64,000 nucleotides of DNA, from assembly GCF_051622035.1 (NCBI RefSeq), contig NC_135355.1, positions 31,870,986-31,934,985 on the forward strand. Reading direction: 5' to 3'. Each line of letters opens with the position of its first letter. The first letter of the stretch is position 1. Origin of the DNA: Arctopsyche grandis. Taxonomy: Eukaryota; Arthropoda; Insecta; Trichoptera; Hydropsychidae. This document shows positions 45,304 to 56,329 of this stretch, one piece after another. The notes beneath the pieces are model-generated. The model saw nothing but the letters and a program-made list of their open reading frames with translations. It had not been told where the DNA came from and did not search any database. A program made the position numbers and the translations under genes.

Positions 45304-45412
45304 TATAAATTAACTCGCTAGTTTACATCAGGCACAAGGATCACACTAAATAAAACTATCTTTCAATTTATGTTAAAAAAATATTAGATTGGCCATGTTT
45401 AAGCGGTTCATA

Positions 45413-45448
45413 TTACAAATACCGAGCGAAGCCGGGTAAAAACACTAG
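45413..45448 (+). mobile_element. Helitron-like 3' terminus
   Basis: The hairpin ACCGAGCGAAGCCGGGT (45421-45437) sits eight bases before CTAG (45445-45448), followed by T. The same terminus occurs at 58902-58928. Confidence 0.6.
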
Positions 45449-45988
45449 TATAAAATAATTGTAGATAATCAGTATTTTTATATTCATTCTGTAGACCATT
45501 TCATAGGTCTTTAATAGACTCACTGATATGTTAGGGGAATAATGCATGCATAAAACAGTATTTTTCATAAACAGGTTTATTTTACAATATACGTATAATA
45601 TAGGTAAAAGACTTTGTGAAACAAAACAAGTGTTGAAATGGAGTACATGTAGATATAATAATACATGTATAAAAATCAGGTTGTAGTAAGTCAAAACAAC
45701 TTTTATAAAAATTATACACCTTATTACATTCAATGGCTTTAAAGTAATTACAAAATCACAGTGGGTTGGTTTCTTTCTTTTTTTTATTTTTAATATTTTA
45801 TTCACCTTGAATAATTTAACATTTTTATTTAATTGTATAATACGTACTATTGTAAAATTTATGTATATCATAGAACGGAACGCCATCTTGCGCGGTTCGT
45901 AAACTTCGTGGGTAATTTGGCGCAGATGGCACAGCATATTTTTAAATGCACCGTGTAAAATAAGGCTTTTCTTTATTATATTATACAT
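45413..45988 (-). CDS. Hypothetical 191-codon ORF, doubtful
   Basis: Longest unexplained frame of the window outside repeats; ATG at 45988. It is rich in Ile, Leu, Phe, Tyr and Lys and its last ten codons run into the Helitron terminus. No domain recognised. A segment near the start (MLCHLRQITHEVYEPRKMAF) looks less random. It might be an exon of an unseen gene, or chance. Confidence 0.15.
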   Translation of the reverse strand: MYNIIKKSLILHGAFKNMLCHLRQITHEVYEPRKMAFRSMIYINFTIVRIIQLNKNVKLFKVNKILKIKKRKKPTHCDFVITLKPLNVIRCIIFIKVVLTYYNLIFIHVLLYLHVLHFNTCFVSQSLLPILYVYCKINLFMKNTVLCMHYSPNISVSLLKTYEMVYRMNIKILIIYNYFILVFLPGFARYL

Positions 45989-46432
45989 AACCTAACCTAT
46001 CGATGGACGTTTACTGTACGTTGTAAATTGGTCTTTTGTGTAACATATATTCTATTAAAAGTACGCCTAACAAAGATCAATTCTTAAAATATATTTAACG
46101 TAACCCAACCATTCTATTACAACAACGGCTTTAATCATTATAAATATTCAACACATCATACAAATTTGGTTAGGTTAGGTTAAATATTTGATACATGCAG
46201 TATATTTCAATAAAAACAATTTTTCACACCATTGTACAGATAAAACGATTCACAAAATAAACATATGCTTCAGATTGAACATTTGTGGTATTTTTTTACA
46301 ATTTATTTTGCTTATACTAATTAAAATTGAAATTTATTTTATTAAAATGAATAAAATCTTTATTTAAAACGTATCACTAGCTACAAATACTAAAATATTA
46401 ATTCGCTCTTCTAATAATATAATAAAATAACA

Positions 46433-46451
46433 CACACACACACACACACAC
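46433..46451. repeat. (CA)n microsatellite
   Basis: About nine CA units, in the probable 3' flank or UTR of the aquaporin. Minus-strand AATAAA signals occur nearby (plus TTTATT at about 46356 and 46456). Confidence 0.85.
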
Positions 46452-46726
46452 AACTTTATTTTACAAACACTCACGACAAATAATAATTATCAATATTAAT
46501 TAAAAACATTAATATTATTATCCTCTTATACATTATTATATATATATATGTTTATATAATTTTGTTTTAAATTTCCTATTCGCCAATCGTAGGAAAGTGG
46601 ACTTACAAAACTTACGTATATCAAATTTGGTATATAGGCTCTCTCATACAAATATTAATTAAGTTCTCAATTTTTGCTGAGATGATTTACAGTTTGATTT
46701 TGGCACCGTTTGATTTGAATTCGACA

Positions 46727-46978
46727 TCAACTCGGACTGGTCACCCTCTTTTCGGGGCTGCGTAGCTCGTGCAAATGCTGGAATAGTCTGTCGATTGCAT
46801 TCAAATTTTGACACATTACATTCGCAGGTACTAATTGATTGTCTGCACTGGAGACGTTTACGGTGATTTCACCGCGGGAGTGATGATTTTGAATGTCGTG
46901 TGTGACCACTTGATGATGGTGTGTGTGCGACGATGGTGAATCGTACTCGTCGCTTCTGTTAAATCTGTTGGTCGTGTG
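46727..46978 (-). other. Open frame continuing the aquaporin frame past two TGA codons
   Basis: After the stop at 47024-47026, the same minus-strand frame runs 14 codons to a second TGA (46979-46981), then 83 sense codons to TGA at 46727-46729. It reads NRFNRSDEYDSPSSHTHHHQ, ITVNVSSADNQLVPANV and CQNLNAIDRLFQHLHELRS. Composition is protein-like and GC-higher than the flanks. It may be an alternative terminal exon or a readthrough extension; see findings. Confidence 0.45.
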
Positions 46979-47023
46979 TCAGCTGGGATCAATCGGTGCC
47001 ACTTGTCTCCTTATTCTCGCAAC

Positions 47024-47131
47024 TCAGAAATCGTAAGAGCTTGACTCGTTTTCGCCTTTTTGCACTTTGAAGATGAAACGGTAGATGAGACCGGCGAGAG
47101 CACCACCGGCGATTGGTCCCACCCAATATAC
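47024..47131 (-). CDS. Aquaporin terminal exon
   Basis: Encodes [19 protein letters not shown] then [16 protein letters not shown] and TGA. Acceptor cctcag. The last helix is followed by a short basic/acidic cytoplasmic tail. Confidence 0.95.
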   Translation of the reverse strand, partial: VYWVGPIAGGALAGLIYRFIFKVQKGENESSSYDF

Positions 47132-50100
47132 CTGAGGAGCAAACACATTTTTATTACGGATTCATATCTCAATCAATCAGCATGTGTTGACGTCTCTAAA
47201 TCATTTATTAACATTGATAATATAAATCAAACGTACCCAGTGATGTCCCCATTCACCCATGACAACGGCTGGCCCAAAGCTTCTCGCCGGATTCATGCTT
47301 GATCCAGTAAAGGAGATCTGGAAGATAAAATGCACATAAAATATCCATTTTTTCAATCCTTTTATACATATATACAAAGAATGTTGCATAAGGATTATTG
47401 TAGTAAATTGCAGCTAAAATTTTATTTAGCTGGTTTTTTGAAATATGGAAAAATGTACAGGTTTCATTTTATCCTCAAGCCTCCTACATCTATGTATATA
47501 TATAAAAATGAATGTCTGTGTGTGTCTCGAATAGGATGCTAAACCACTGAACCGATTAGGATGAAACTTTCAGGATTTGTTGTGTGTTTGTCCGGGAAGA
47601 TTACTGTGAAAAAAAAACGGGAAAAAACGGGAACGGAAACAGGAAAAACGGGAATTAGTGTCATTGAAACGCAATAATTTCAAATGTGTTCGCTACCTGC
47701 GTTTTTCCGACAAATGGGAACGGGAATTGCATGCGTTATTATGGCATTGCAACGCATGCTGGGGTTCAGCTAGTAAATAATATATTAATCATATTGGGTT
47801 TATAATAACAAAAAATCGTAGCATTTTGCACTCAAATTCTTGGTATTGTATAATGAGGAGAGACAGAAAACGAAAAATAGACAATACATTCAAATGCTAC
47901 CGAAAATAATGCATGTAGAATATATAAAATAAGCTATTAATTGAGTCAGATGGATGAATTTAGTCTAGAGCAGAGCATCGTAACCATTGCACCGCGGTAA
48001 TATGTGTGCTCCGAACAGCACTTCGGCCTAATGTGTGCGAGTGAGATCGCGTGTGAGGGAGAAAACCGATGTTAGTTAGTATTTTGTCCCTATGCGTATG
48101 TACGTAGCTGACAAACTCTATCGAGTAGTAAACAATGTGTGCCACGAATATCTAGAGGTTACGGTGCTCTGGTTTAGAGTATAGAATGAATGCTGATAAT
48201 TAGTGAGTGGACCCAAAGCGCGCCGTTCATTGTTAAATTATTGTAAATGCTTTGTTAAAGGTTCGCCAAACCTTTTTTTTGCACTCTAGCTTTGTAAATA
48301 GAGCCAAACCGCCCCGATTCCTGGAAAAAGCACGCTAGTTTTGTGCTCGATGGAATATCATCGCATGGGTTATGTCATATTAAGATATTAATTTAAAAAA
48401 AAATAAAAGAAATGTGTCGGTTCTGTGTTCGATCCGCACGCGGTCGTATTTTTTTCAAATACCTTTTAACGCTTTCGTGGACACTTCAAAATTACTTGCG
48501 CCTCACGTGGGACACCAATTATCGATGCATTTCATGAACATATAAAACATAGATAAACCATCACTAAAACCCACAATTATCGTATATCGTTTATAGTCGC
48601 TTCTACTTCGCCAGAAGGCCGCCGGTCGCCGTTGCGAATGGTCGTGGTCATATCGTATTTGATTTGATGTTTGATTTCAGCATGGGAAGTGGGGGGCGTA
48701 CAACTTCGTAATTTTAATTTCTAATTTCTAAATAAGATAAATTAATTTTGATGAATAATTTGATTTTTGCGATACATCGACTGTACATACATACATATTA
48801 TAAACATCAACTAGTAGTAAAAGTAATAATAATCAAAAGCAGTTGTTCTAACTTTTTTATTTATACAAAAAATCGTATTTATACAAAAATCGTATGTATT
48901 GTCGTGAAAAACAACTGAAAAACACTATTGTGAAAAACAAATGAAATACACTGTTGTGATGTGTAGGCATACCAACTTACTTTTTCACTCGCGCCTGTAA
49001 GCACAGACTTGTCGGGCGCAGTAAACATGTATATGTACATACATATATAAAAAAACAAGTGGACGGTCCGTTACAAACGGTTTCGCGACAACTGGCTCAC
49101 GGACTCAACGGTGTTACGCGCACGAAATTTCAGTCACGCGACAACAGCTCACAACAGTTATTTTGACAAATCTGCGGATTTTCAAAAGCATTTGTTTAGT
49201 TTGTAGTACCGGTAGTTCCAAAGGTTTGTTTTCGGTCAAATACTGATACCACCAGTATCGGCACATTCGATAATGCCCATGAGCCAGCTGTCGCGATTGA
49301 AATTTTGTGCGCGTAACACCGTACGCACACACGGACACACGCACGCACGCACGTACGCACGCACGCACACACACATTGAAATCGAAATCGCACGCACGCA
49401 CGCACACACACACATCGAAATCAAAATCGCACGCACGGACGCACGCACACACACACACATTGAAATCACACGCACGCACGCACTCACACGCACACATCGA
49501 AATCAAAATCGCACGCATGCATGTACACACACACATCGAAATCGTAGCACGCACGCACGCACGCACGGATGGACGGACGCACGCAAATACACACGCACGC
49601 ACGCACGGATGCACGCACGCACGTACACACGCATGGATGCACGCACACACGCACGGATGGACGCACGCACGCGCACACACACGCACGGCCGGACGGATGT
49701 ACGCACGCATGAAAGCACGCACGCACGGACGGATGCACGCACGCACATCGAAATCAAAATGACAACAAGTGACAAAAGTGTGTGTTTGTGGGGGGACGTA
49801 ATTGTTACAAGTTTATACAAGCTTACAAACTACATAATTGTCACGCGCGCCATAATTGTCATGCAGCCTGCGGTTGCTATTTAGGAACTGGTTATGGAAA
49901 ATATCATAAATATCGCCGGTAAATATCGTGTGTGTGGACGACGCTTATGCATTGTATGGCTAGTCCGGCGCAATAAACAAGCTTTATGTGACGACTGCAA
50001 TTGCAGTCGTGTCCCACGAGCATACAAAAAAATGACTGCAATTGCAGTCGTGTCCACCAAAGTGTTAAATCTATTTATATTTAATTGTTAAGTATGAAAA

Positions 50101-53100
50101 GAAAAATGGTAAAAACTACCTACCTACCTACATATAAATAATATAAAACACCAATAGAAAAATTAATGAATGAATTAAATAAATTTTCAATAGATGGCGC
50201 CAAATGCTCAGAGACTAATTTGCCTAGAGGAAACATTAGTAGCAAACAGTATACATATATAAATATAAGTTTTTTGTTGATTTGTTATTATATTCGTACG
50301 TTTTGTTGGCACTGTTTTAACTGTGACGTACATATGTATGTCGAATCGAAACGACTATTATAGTACGGCGAGCGTTATCTTACACAGCCACACACAGAAT
50401 GTGTATATGAATGATCCGATGGTGAAAGGTTGATGATGATGTATGCTACTATAGAACATGTAAAATTGTAAGAGTCAGGTATTGAGGTATTCAGTAAAAT
50501 GTTAAGATTGATAATTACCGCAGCAGCATGGCAAGCAGTGATGGAAAGTCCTATGGCTAACGGAGCTGATCCTTTAATATCGTTACGGTGACCATCACAT
50601 ACTCCTTGCACCACTAGAACGAGCACGAACGTGATGATGCCTTCGATCAAGACGGCCTAAAATTATATAAAATGAACACATTTAGAACAATAAGTAATTA
50701 TTTCCGTACACATACATATTATATGTATGTACATATACCATTTAAATTTAATAAAATTATATGAATGCATTTTTCATGTACCAAAGTTGTATGAGTAATA
50801 TTTGGATATCTGCAATCTCATGAATCGTTTTACATAATATATGTATGCATGTAAAAGCAAATTCAGTTGATTTATTCATAGTAAGGAACAATTGAAATAA
50901 TCTTCAATAATAATCTTTTGTTTTTAGTTTTGTGTTTATATTAAAAAAAAAGTTTTATGCAGAGGCGGCTCGTGACCTTAAAATCAGGTGGGGCACGAGG
51001 TAGCTAAAGCGGCCCCCCCACAAGTTTTTTCCAAAAAATCGAATTTAATATATTTTTAGTAACATTTTATGCAAGGAAAATGTCTTATTTAGCAATTGAT
51101 CGACTTTCATTATACATATGTCCAAAAAAAAAGCAAAAATGTACTATATTAATAAATAAACATTTAATAATAAAAATAATTGATGTATGTATTTTGATTG
51201 ACAAATAGGGCACACTTTGAAAATTATAGAAAAAAAATTCGAATCATATAGAAAATATAGACAACCAGCCTGGTGTATTCTGCCCTAAAAATACCTTTAC
51301 ACAGCCAACTAAAAGCTACCCTCTGTATACGGAAATACGGATCATTTTTCTCAGCCTTGACTGACTGTCCACACTCCACACACAGTACCGCCAGAGTAGT
51401 AGCAAACTGTAGCTGGCGACCACGGGACCACGGCAGATAAATGACTGCCCCGAACTGAATTACGAACCGGTTCAACTCAACGCGAAGTGAGCGGGACAAA
51501 GAAACACTGCTTAACTCTTGGAGATTCGCCAACACCATATTCAAAATTTATAATTTTTGGTTTGGATAAATTTGTGTGGGGCAATGCCTCGGTTGCCCTT
51601 AACCTTTAGTGTACTGACGTCTTTTCTATTGAAAGCCCGCCACGCTGAAATTTTCGCCAACATTTAAAACTAGAATTATTTAGAAATCCGATAGAAAGCA
51701 GGTATAAAACTTGTAGCTAATCCAAACAAACCCTAGATAACTACCGCCGAGAGTTTTGTAAAGGTGTGTTTAGACTTTCTAATACATCTTGCAACAATAT
51801 AAAATAAACAAAATAAGTCTATTAATTAATGTATTTTTCCAAAACTAGTTTCATCTTTTTCATTGTTGTTAAAATGTAATGCTCACAATCTATGTAAATG
51901 CCAAGCCACTATCTAAAATACTCAGCAGTTAGGGATTTCCATCGAGAAATTCTGCTATGGTTATAAATTCAGAGATTCCGGTGTAAACCAGTCTTTATAA
52001 ACATTGACACGGATTACACGACCCATGTTCAATGCATTTCAATGCTACCTGCAAAGGCTTAGCGGGTAGTATTCTTGTTTATTTTTTCATACTCAAAAAA
52101 CAACGCCCATCAGCGTATTTCAAACTCACGGCCTTGTTGGCAAAACGCCGTGAGCATTCAAAGGTTTAAAGACGAGCCTGGTTTTATGTACATGTATATA
52201 TTTTACATATTATTTATGTTTTATAAAATAATAATGAATTGAATTATGTATCCAAATATTTGTTTACCTGTCCATCGGTCATATCTGCTCCCGGAAGAGT
52301 CATTCCCAATTGGCCAACTCTACCATCTGGAATTGCAGCCTAAAATCAAACAAAACACCAGTTTTAATTCACACACTATGAAATGTCAGAAGAAATATCA
52401 AAACATAACAACACACCGAAGAGTTAATTTAAGTGCATTAAATGGCAAATGTGTCGTCGTAATTTCCACCGCAGTACTGAATCGCTATTATTTTTGCAAG
52501 ATCTTATTAAGTTGCATTCAGATCGCAATTGCAATGGCGAAATAATGGTCATTACCACGACGACGATGGCACGCAACCCGTCGCAAATTCGACACAAAAG
52601 ACTACATATGAATTATCATTGTATTCGTCACATTACATTTTGTCAACTGGGTAACCTTATTTTTTTTTATATTATTTTATTTTATTGTAATGTCGCACAC
52701 GCGAAGCATGTTCGAGATTTGTCATCTTCCATCACTTAATCACTGGTCGTCTTGTTGTAATGGAAGAAAAAATGAGTCGCCATTGTGCCAGCGTCGGCTC
52801 GTGAAATATTTTTGCAATTTTTTCGCGCTGTATTATGTCCGAGTGGACGTAAAAAATAATATGTATTCAATCATACGGCCGCACAAAAGGATCTGTGACA
52901 ATTCATCTTCTTGTATAACATGTGTGTTTAAAAATCGAGAGACAATGTGCTTTGAATAAAAATGTTTATGCATATTGAAGACACATGTAACTTTTATTGT
53001 TATAATTTTAAAGAATTTTTATATTATTTTTAAATGATATATTTATTATTATTATATCCCTGGCTCTATCCAAGTGCCTATCTACAGGGGGCACTAGGCT

Positions 53101-55637
53101 ACAATTCCCTCGAGTCACGGCGTACAGCATATCTGGGAAAACATTTCTATAAACTTCTAAGTGGATCAATATACAATCCTCGTATTCTTGCAGAATTGAA
53201 ATTTAATGTTCCCAGCAAGTTCAGAGCTACTAGATACCGCGAATTGTTCTTCCCACCTGAGGCGCGTACCAATTTAATGCTTTCGTCCCCTTTCGCCAGG
53301 GGCATCAAGCTCCTCAACCAGATTTCTATTAGATTGGATCTGTTTAATCTAAAATATACTGATCTGGCTGTGGTACTGTTTAGTTTGAGATCGTAGCAAC
53401 TTGTAACATATTGTATTTTTATATTCATATTTTTACATTTTTATATTTTCATATTTTTATATTTTTATATATTTATTTTTCATTATAATTTTATTTCTCA
53501 TATTTTTATATTTTTATATTTCATGTATTTACAATTTTATATTTTTATATTTCATGTATTTACAATTTTATATTTTTATATTTTATATTTTTATTTTTAC
53601 AATTTATATTTTTATATTTTATGTTTTTACAATTTCGTATTTTTATATTTTTATATTTCATGTTTTTACAATTTTGTATTTTTATATTTGTTTTATCCAT
53701 ATTTGTCTTTTAATTAATATATAATATTATTATAATATAATAATAATTAATTTCCTTTTTATATAGCCATAGTGTCGACTTGGAGTTAATCTGTAAAGTC
53801 ACTATAGCAAATTTGTGAATAAATAAATAAATAAATTTATTCATGGAATAATTACTGTGACTAAATATACCAATTGTTTTAGAAGAATCAGCAGAAGTGC
53901 ATAGTATTAAAATTTGAATTCCCGAGGAACATCTAAATTTATTTCATTTGAAAGCACAAATCTGTGAGTATATTAGTTTCTCCAAGATTTAAACTTCATT
54001 TTTGACTATTTAATACTTTGCAGGATAGTAGGGTTATAGGATCTGTGTCCCGGTCCACGTGTCAGTTGTCCCGGTATTCTAATTAGCTAGTTAGTTCAAT
54101 AAAAAAAACAACAACAAAAACAATTAGGGCGAAAAAACACAGCGAGGAACGTAGCACATGGTTTTTTTAGATACTTTTAAACGTGCGAAAAAAATGTGGA
54201 ATGTCTTGCACATATTCATGGCATGGCCAGCAAACACCGTCCTAAAATCACCCCCTGGAGTGTTTTAGGTAAAATGTTATCCTTGTATTTGTCCTTGTTT
54301 AACAGTTATCGATAACGGTGTATTCCATATTTTAAGAATGTAGGAGACCCCCCACAGCGGGGAGCCAAGAACACGACGTGCCGTTCTTCTCTGTGTGATT
54401 TCGCCCTTAACACGTGGAGCCCAGGGCAATTGAATTTTTGACCAGGCGCCGGGGCGCGCATATGTGCGCGTTTCATTTGTATAGCTTGGAAACGGAATTG
54501 CGCACATATACGCGCTCTAATGGTTTAATTTATGATATTAGATGTCACTACTAGGGTTTGAAGAATATTATTAAAAAAAAAACTCAAATTTCTCAAACAT
54601 GTCGAACAAAAAGAAGAAGTATAATTTTTTAATAACTTGTGCTTTAATTTTTGCTCATAGGTCTTGTCCGAATTTTTTTCAAATACCTTTTAAATATATG
54701 TATTGAATTTAATATTTATATTTAATTGCTTAATATGAAAGTGGTAAGAACTACCTACCTACCTACATATAAACAATATAAAACACCAATAGAAAAAATA
54801 GTTAATAATTAAATAAATGTATTTGGTGCTAAATGTTCAGAGACTTTTATCCTGGTCTATTATCCTAGAGGAAACATTATTTTTTTCTTTCGATATTACA
54901 TATATTCGTATATTTTGTTGGCAGTGTTTTAGCTGTGACGTACATACATACATATGTTGAATCGAAACAACTATTATATGTAGTACGGCGAGCGTTATCG
55001 CAGATACACAGACACACAGACAGAATCACGATATTATTTATACATATGTATGTATGATGATTATTCTAACTGAGATTCACTAGTAATTTTGATTTGCATC
55101 TGATATAAAACCGATCCATAGTTTCAACTTTTTATAAAACCTTTTTTGAAAATGGTTTTTATAGTGTACTGATAGCATCTCGATAAAATTTATTCATGTA
55201 AGGTTATCCTTTCAAAAGGCCAAACCGAATTTTCACATCATCAAAAGCTGACCAGATTCAATCCGCACAGGCGTTTGAAGATAAGCAAGTTTTACGACGA
55301 GTTTCAGCACGTTTCTGTCAAAACGATAAAACGAAAATAATTTTCCTTTATTGCTGCGACATTTCAAGGTTTACTGCCGCCATGAATGAGACCATAACTC
55401 CCAGTGTGGCAAAACCGACGACATGTTTGCGGTTATTTTTATTATAAGTGTATACACATTACGTTATAAAACATATTTTATTGTACAACTCACCCTGATG
55501 AGAGCGGCTCCAGCGACAGCTCCAATCATTTGGCAAACAATATAGCAAAGTCCCTTCAGCAAACTGATATCTCCACTGAAGAGCAAGCCAGTCGTTACAG
55601 CTGGGTTTATGTGACCGCCTGAAACGTGACCTATAGC
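47024..55637 (-). CDS. Aquaporin, Drip/Prip-type (5' incomplete)
   Basis: Membrane water channel. Five minus-strand exons, all phase 0: 55494-55637, 52268-52339, 50519-50656, 47237-47317, 47024-47131; 180 residues plus stop. Landmarks: loop [16 protein letters not shown] with the first NPA; a helix [17 protein letters not shown]; exon-encoded extracellular loop; helix [30 protein letters not shown]; loop [17 protein letters not shown] with the second NPA; last helix [18 protein letters not shown]; tail ending SSSYDF. Selectivity-filter residues visible are the His of ACHAAA, Ser at the AQP1 Cys189 position and the Arg of NPAR, fitting a water-selective channel. Helices 1 and 2 must be encoded to the right of the window; I found no candidate up to 64000. 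Introns are loaded with transposons. Confidence 0.93.
47237..47317 (-). CDS. Aquaporin exon with second NPA
   Basis: Encodes [20 protein letters not shown] then GEWGHHW. Acceptor cttccag, donor gtacgt. Confidence 0.96.
47489..47773 (+). mobile_element. Short Helitron-like element (aquaporin intron)
   Basis: Starts TCTATGTATATATATAAAAA preceded by A and ends ...GGGTTCAGCTAG followed by T, the A|TC...CTRR|T Helitron insertion pattern. Shares body motifs 'ccactgaaccgattaggatg' and 'tgtcattgaaacgcaataa' with 58932-59252. No strong terminal hairpin seen. Confidence 0.6.
48470..50064. mobile_element. Non-autonomous piggyBac-like element (aquaporin intron)
   Basis: TTAA at 48466-48469 and 50065-50068; ends CGCTTTCGTGGACAC and, inverted, CACTTTGGTGGACAC. 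1.6 kb without a transposase frame. Holds an ACGC-type satellite, an inner inverted pair around ggtgttacgcgcacgaaatt (49100 and 49290), and two copies of the palindrome GACTGCAATTGCAGTC near the right end. A related empty site exists at about 54680. Confidence 0.75.
49320..49750. repeat. Degenerate (ACGC)n / (AC)n satellite
   Basis: About 430 bp of cacgcacgcacg and cacacaca runs, broken by short 'atcgaaatcaaaatcg' spacers that recur six or so times. Open frames in several phases on both strands (His/Thr/Arg or Cys/Val/Arg-rich) are periodicity artefacts. Confidence 0.9.
50069..50410. repeat. Duplicated segment, copy 1
   Basis: Matches 54704-55025 in order: 'atttatatttaattg', 'ctacctacctacctacatat', 'gaggaaacatta', 'tgttggca.tgtttta', 'agtacggcgagcgttatc'. 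Shows that the two regions share a repeat or an intra-intron duplication. Confidence 0.7.
50519..50656 (-). CDS. Aquaporin exon, helices 4-5
   Basis: Encodes [40 protein letters not shown] and ACHAAA. Acceptor attttag, donor gtaatt. Confidence 0.95.
50960..52185. mobile_element. Possible hAT-like element split by a nested MITE
   Basis: Left end CAGAGGCGGCTCGTGACCTT; after removing the nested TTAA element the right part reads ggttgcccttaaagacgagcc. The end similarity (GGCTCGTG / GACGAGCC) is short. A 106-codon minus ORF (51224-51544) has no recognised domain. Confidence 0.35.
51603..52165. mobile_element. piggyBac-like MITE, copy 3 (aquaporin intron)
   Basis: TTAA at 51599-51602 and 52166-52169. 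Interior matches 5289-5977 ('gaaagcccgccacgctgaaa', 'atagaaagcaggtataaaa') and, reversed, 23401-23882. Ends slightly decayed. Confidence 0.72.
52268..52339 (-). CDS. Aquaporin exon, extracellular loop C
   Basis: 72 nt. Encodes [20 protein letters not shown] then TDGQ. Acceptor gattttag, donor gtaaac. Confidence 0.9.
53040..53400 (+). pseudogene. LINE C-terminal fragment (aquaporin intron)
   Basis: ORF with [50 protein letters not shown] and [14 protein letters not shown], the pattern of a Jockey-like LINE C-terminus. Open over its length but lacks RT. Ends in a TTTTATA-rich tail and AATAAATAAATAAA near 53815. Confidence 0.6.
53404..53705. repeat. TTTTATAT-rich low-complexity tail
   Basis: Imperfect repeats of atttttatatttt with periodic 'tgtatttacaattt'. 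Probably expanded from the 3' end of the preceding LINE. Confidence 0.75.
54660..55030. repeat. Duplicated segment, copy 2, with empty piggyBac-like site
   Basis: Carries 'tttttttcaaataccttttaa' continuing directly into 'tatttatatttaattgctta', i.e. the left and right flanks of the 48470 element joined with a single TTAA. Downstream it parallels 50069-50410. Confidence 0.65.
55494..55637 (-). CDS. Aquaporin exon with first NPA
   Basis: Acceptor tttttcag, donor gtgagt. Encodes [40 protein letters not shown] and VAGAALIR. Confidence 0.96.
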
Positions 55638-55853
55638 CTGAAAAAAAAAAACAAATAATACAACATTAAACGTTTATTTATATAATTTTAAACTGTCATC
55701 TATATTCTACTCGTATAGTAGGTATATTCCGCGGAACACCAGTGTTCCGCTGAACCTGAACAGGTGTTCAGCGACAATTTGGAAAAGTTTTATAAATTTC
55801 TTAAATAAAGATCTACTTTATATTGAAAGGCGAGTGATGATCAATCTCCACTG

Positions 55854-56310
55854 ATGTTTAAATTAAACTTTAAAGTAGATAAAGAAGTTTCCAAAGTATG
55901 TATTTTTAGAACACCTACATACATATGTATGTTGAAGACAACTCGTTTGCAATATTTTCCGAAAACTAATAAAGACGATTCCTGGGTTCGGAATCTATTT
56001 TCCGTAACAGCTAAACCAGTAGGCTTAAGCGCAAGTGACTATGAAAATCTAACTGATTTAATAAGTGAATCTCATTTGAAACAAAAATACAAAGATAAGC
56101 CTTTAAATGATTTCTGTGAGTTCGTCAGAAGAGTACCCCAATTTTTTAAAACATGCTACTATTGTTTCACTTTCATTTTCTACAACCTATTTATGCGAAG
56201 CTGGATTTATTATGCTACAACGAAGTCATATTGGAATGCAACTTGCCAATATTGTGCCTGATATCAATAAGATATGCAATTCATGGACTCAAAATCATCA
56301 TAGTCATTAA
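55854..56310 (+). pseudogene. hAT-family transposase C-terminal relic
   Basis: Plus strand: WVRNLFSVTAKPVGLSASDY, LTDLISESHLKQKYKDKPLN in one frame, then after a shift near 56130 HATIVSLSFSTTYLCEAGF and ANIVPDINKICNSW. These are the dimerisation/hATC end of ZBED5-like hAT transposases. Frameshifted and lacking the catalytic core. Confidence 0.65.
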
Positions 56311-56329
56311 GTGCTTTATTTATTCATAA

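Noticed and set aside
49114-49884. Cys/Arg/Ala- or His/Thr/Arg-rich ORFs up to 210 codons on both strands
   Set aside because: Open because the (ACGC)n/(AC)n satellite lacks stops in most phases.
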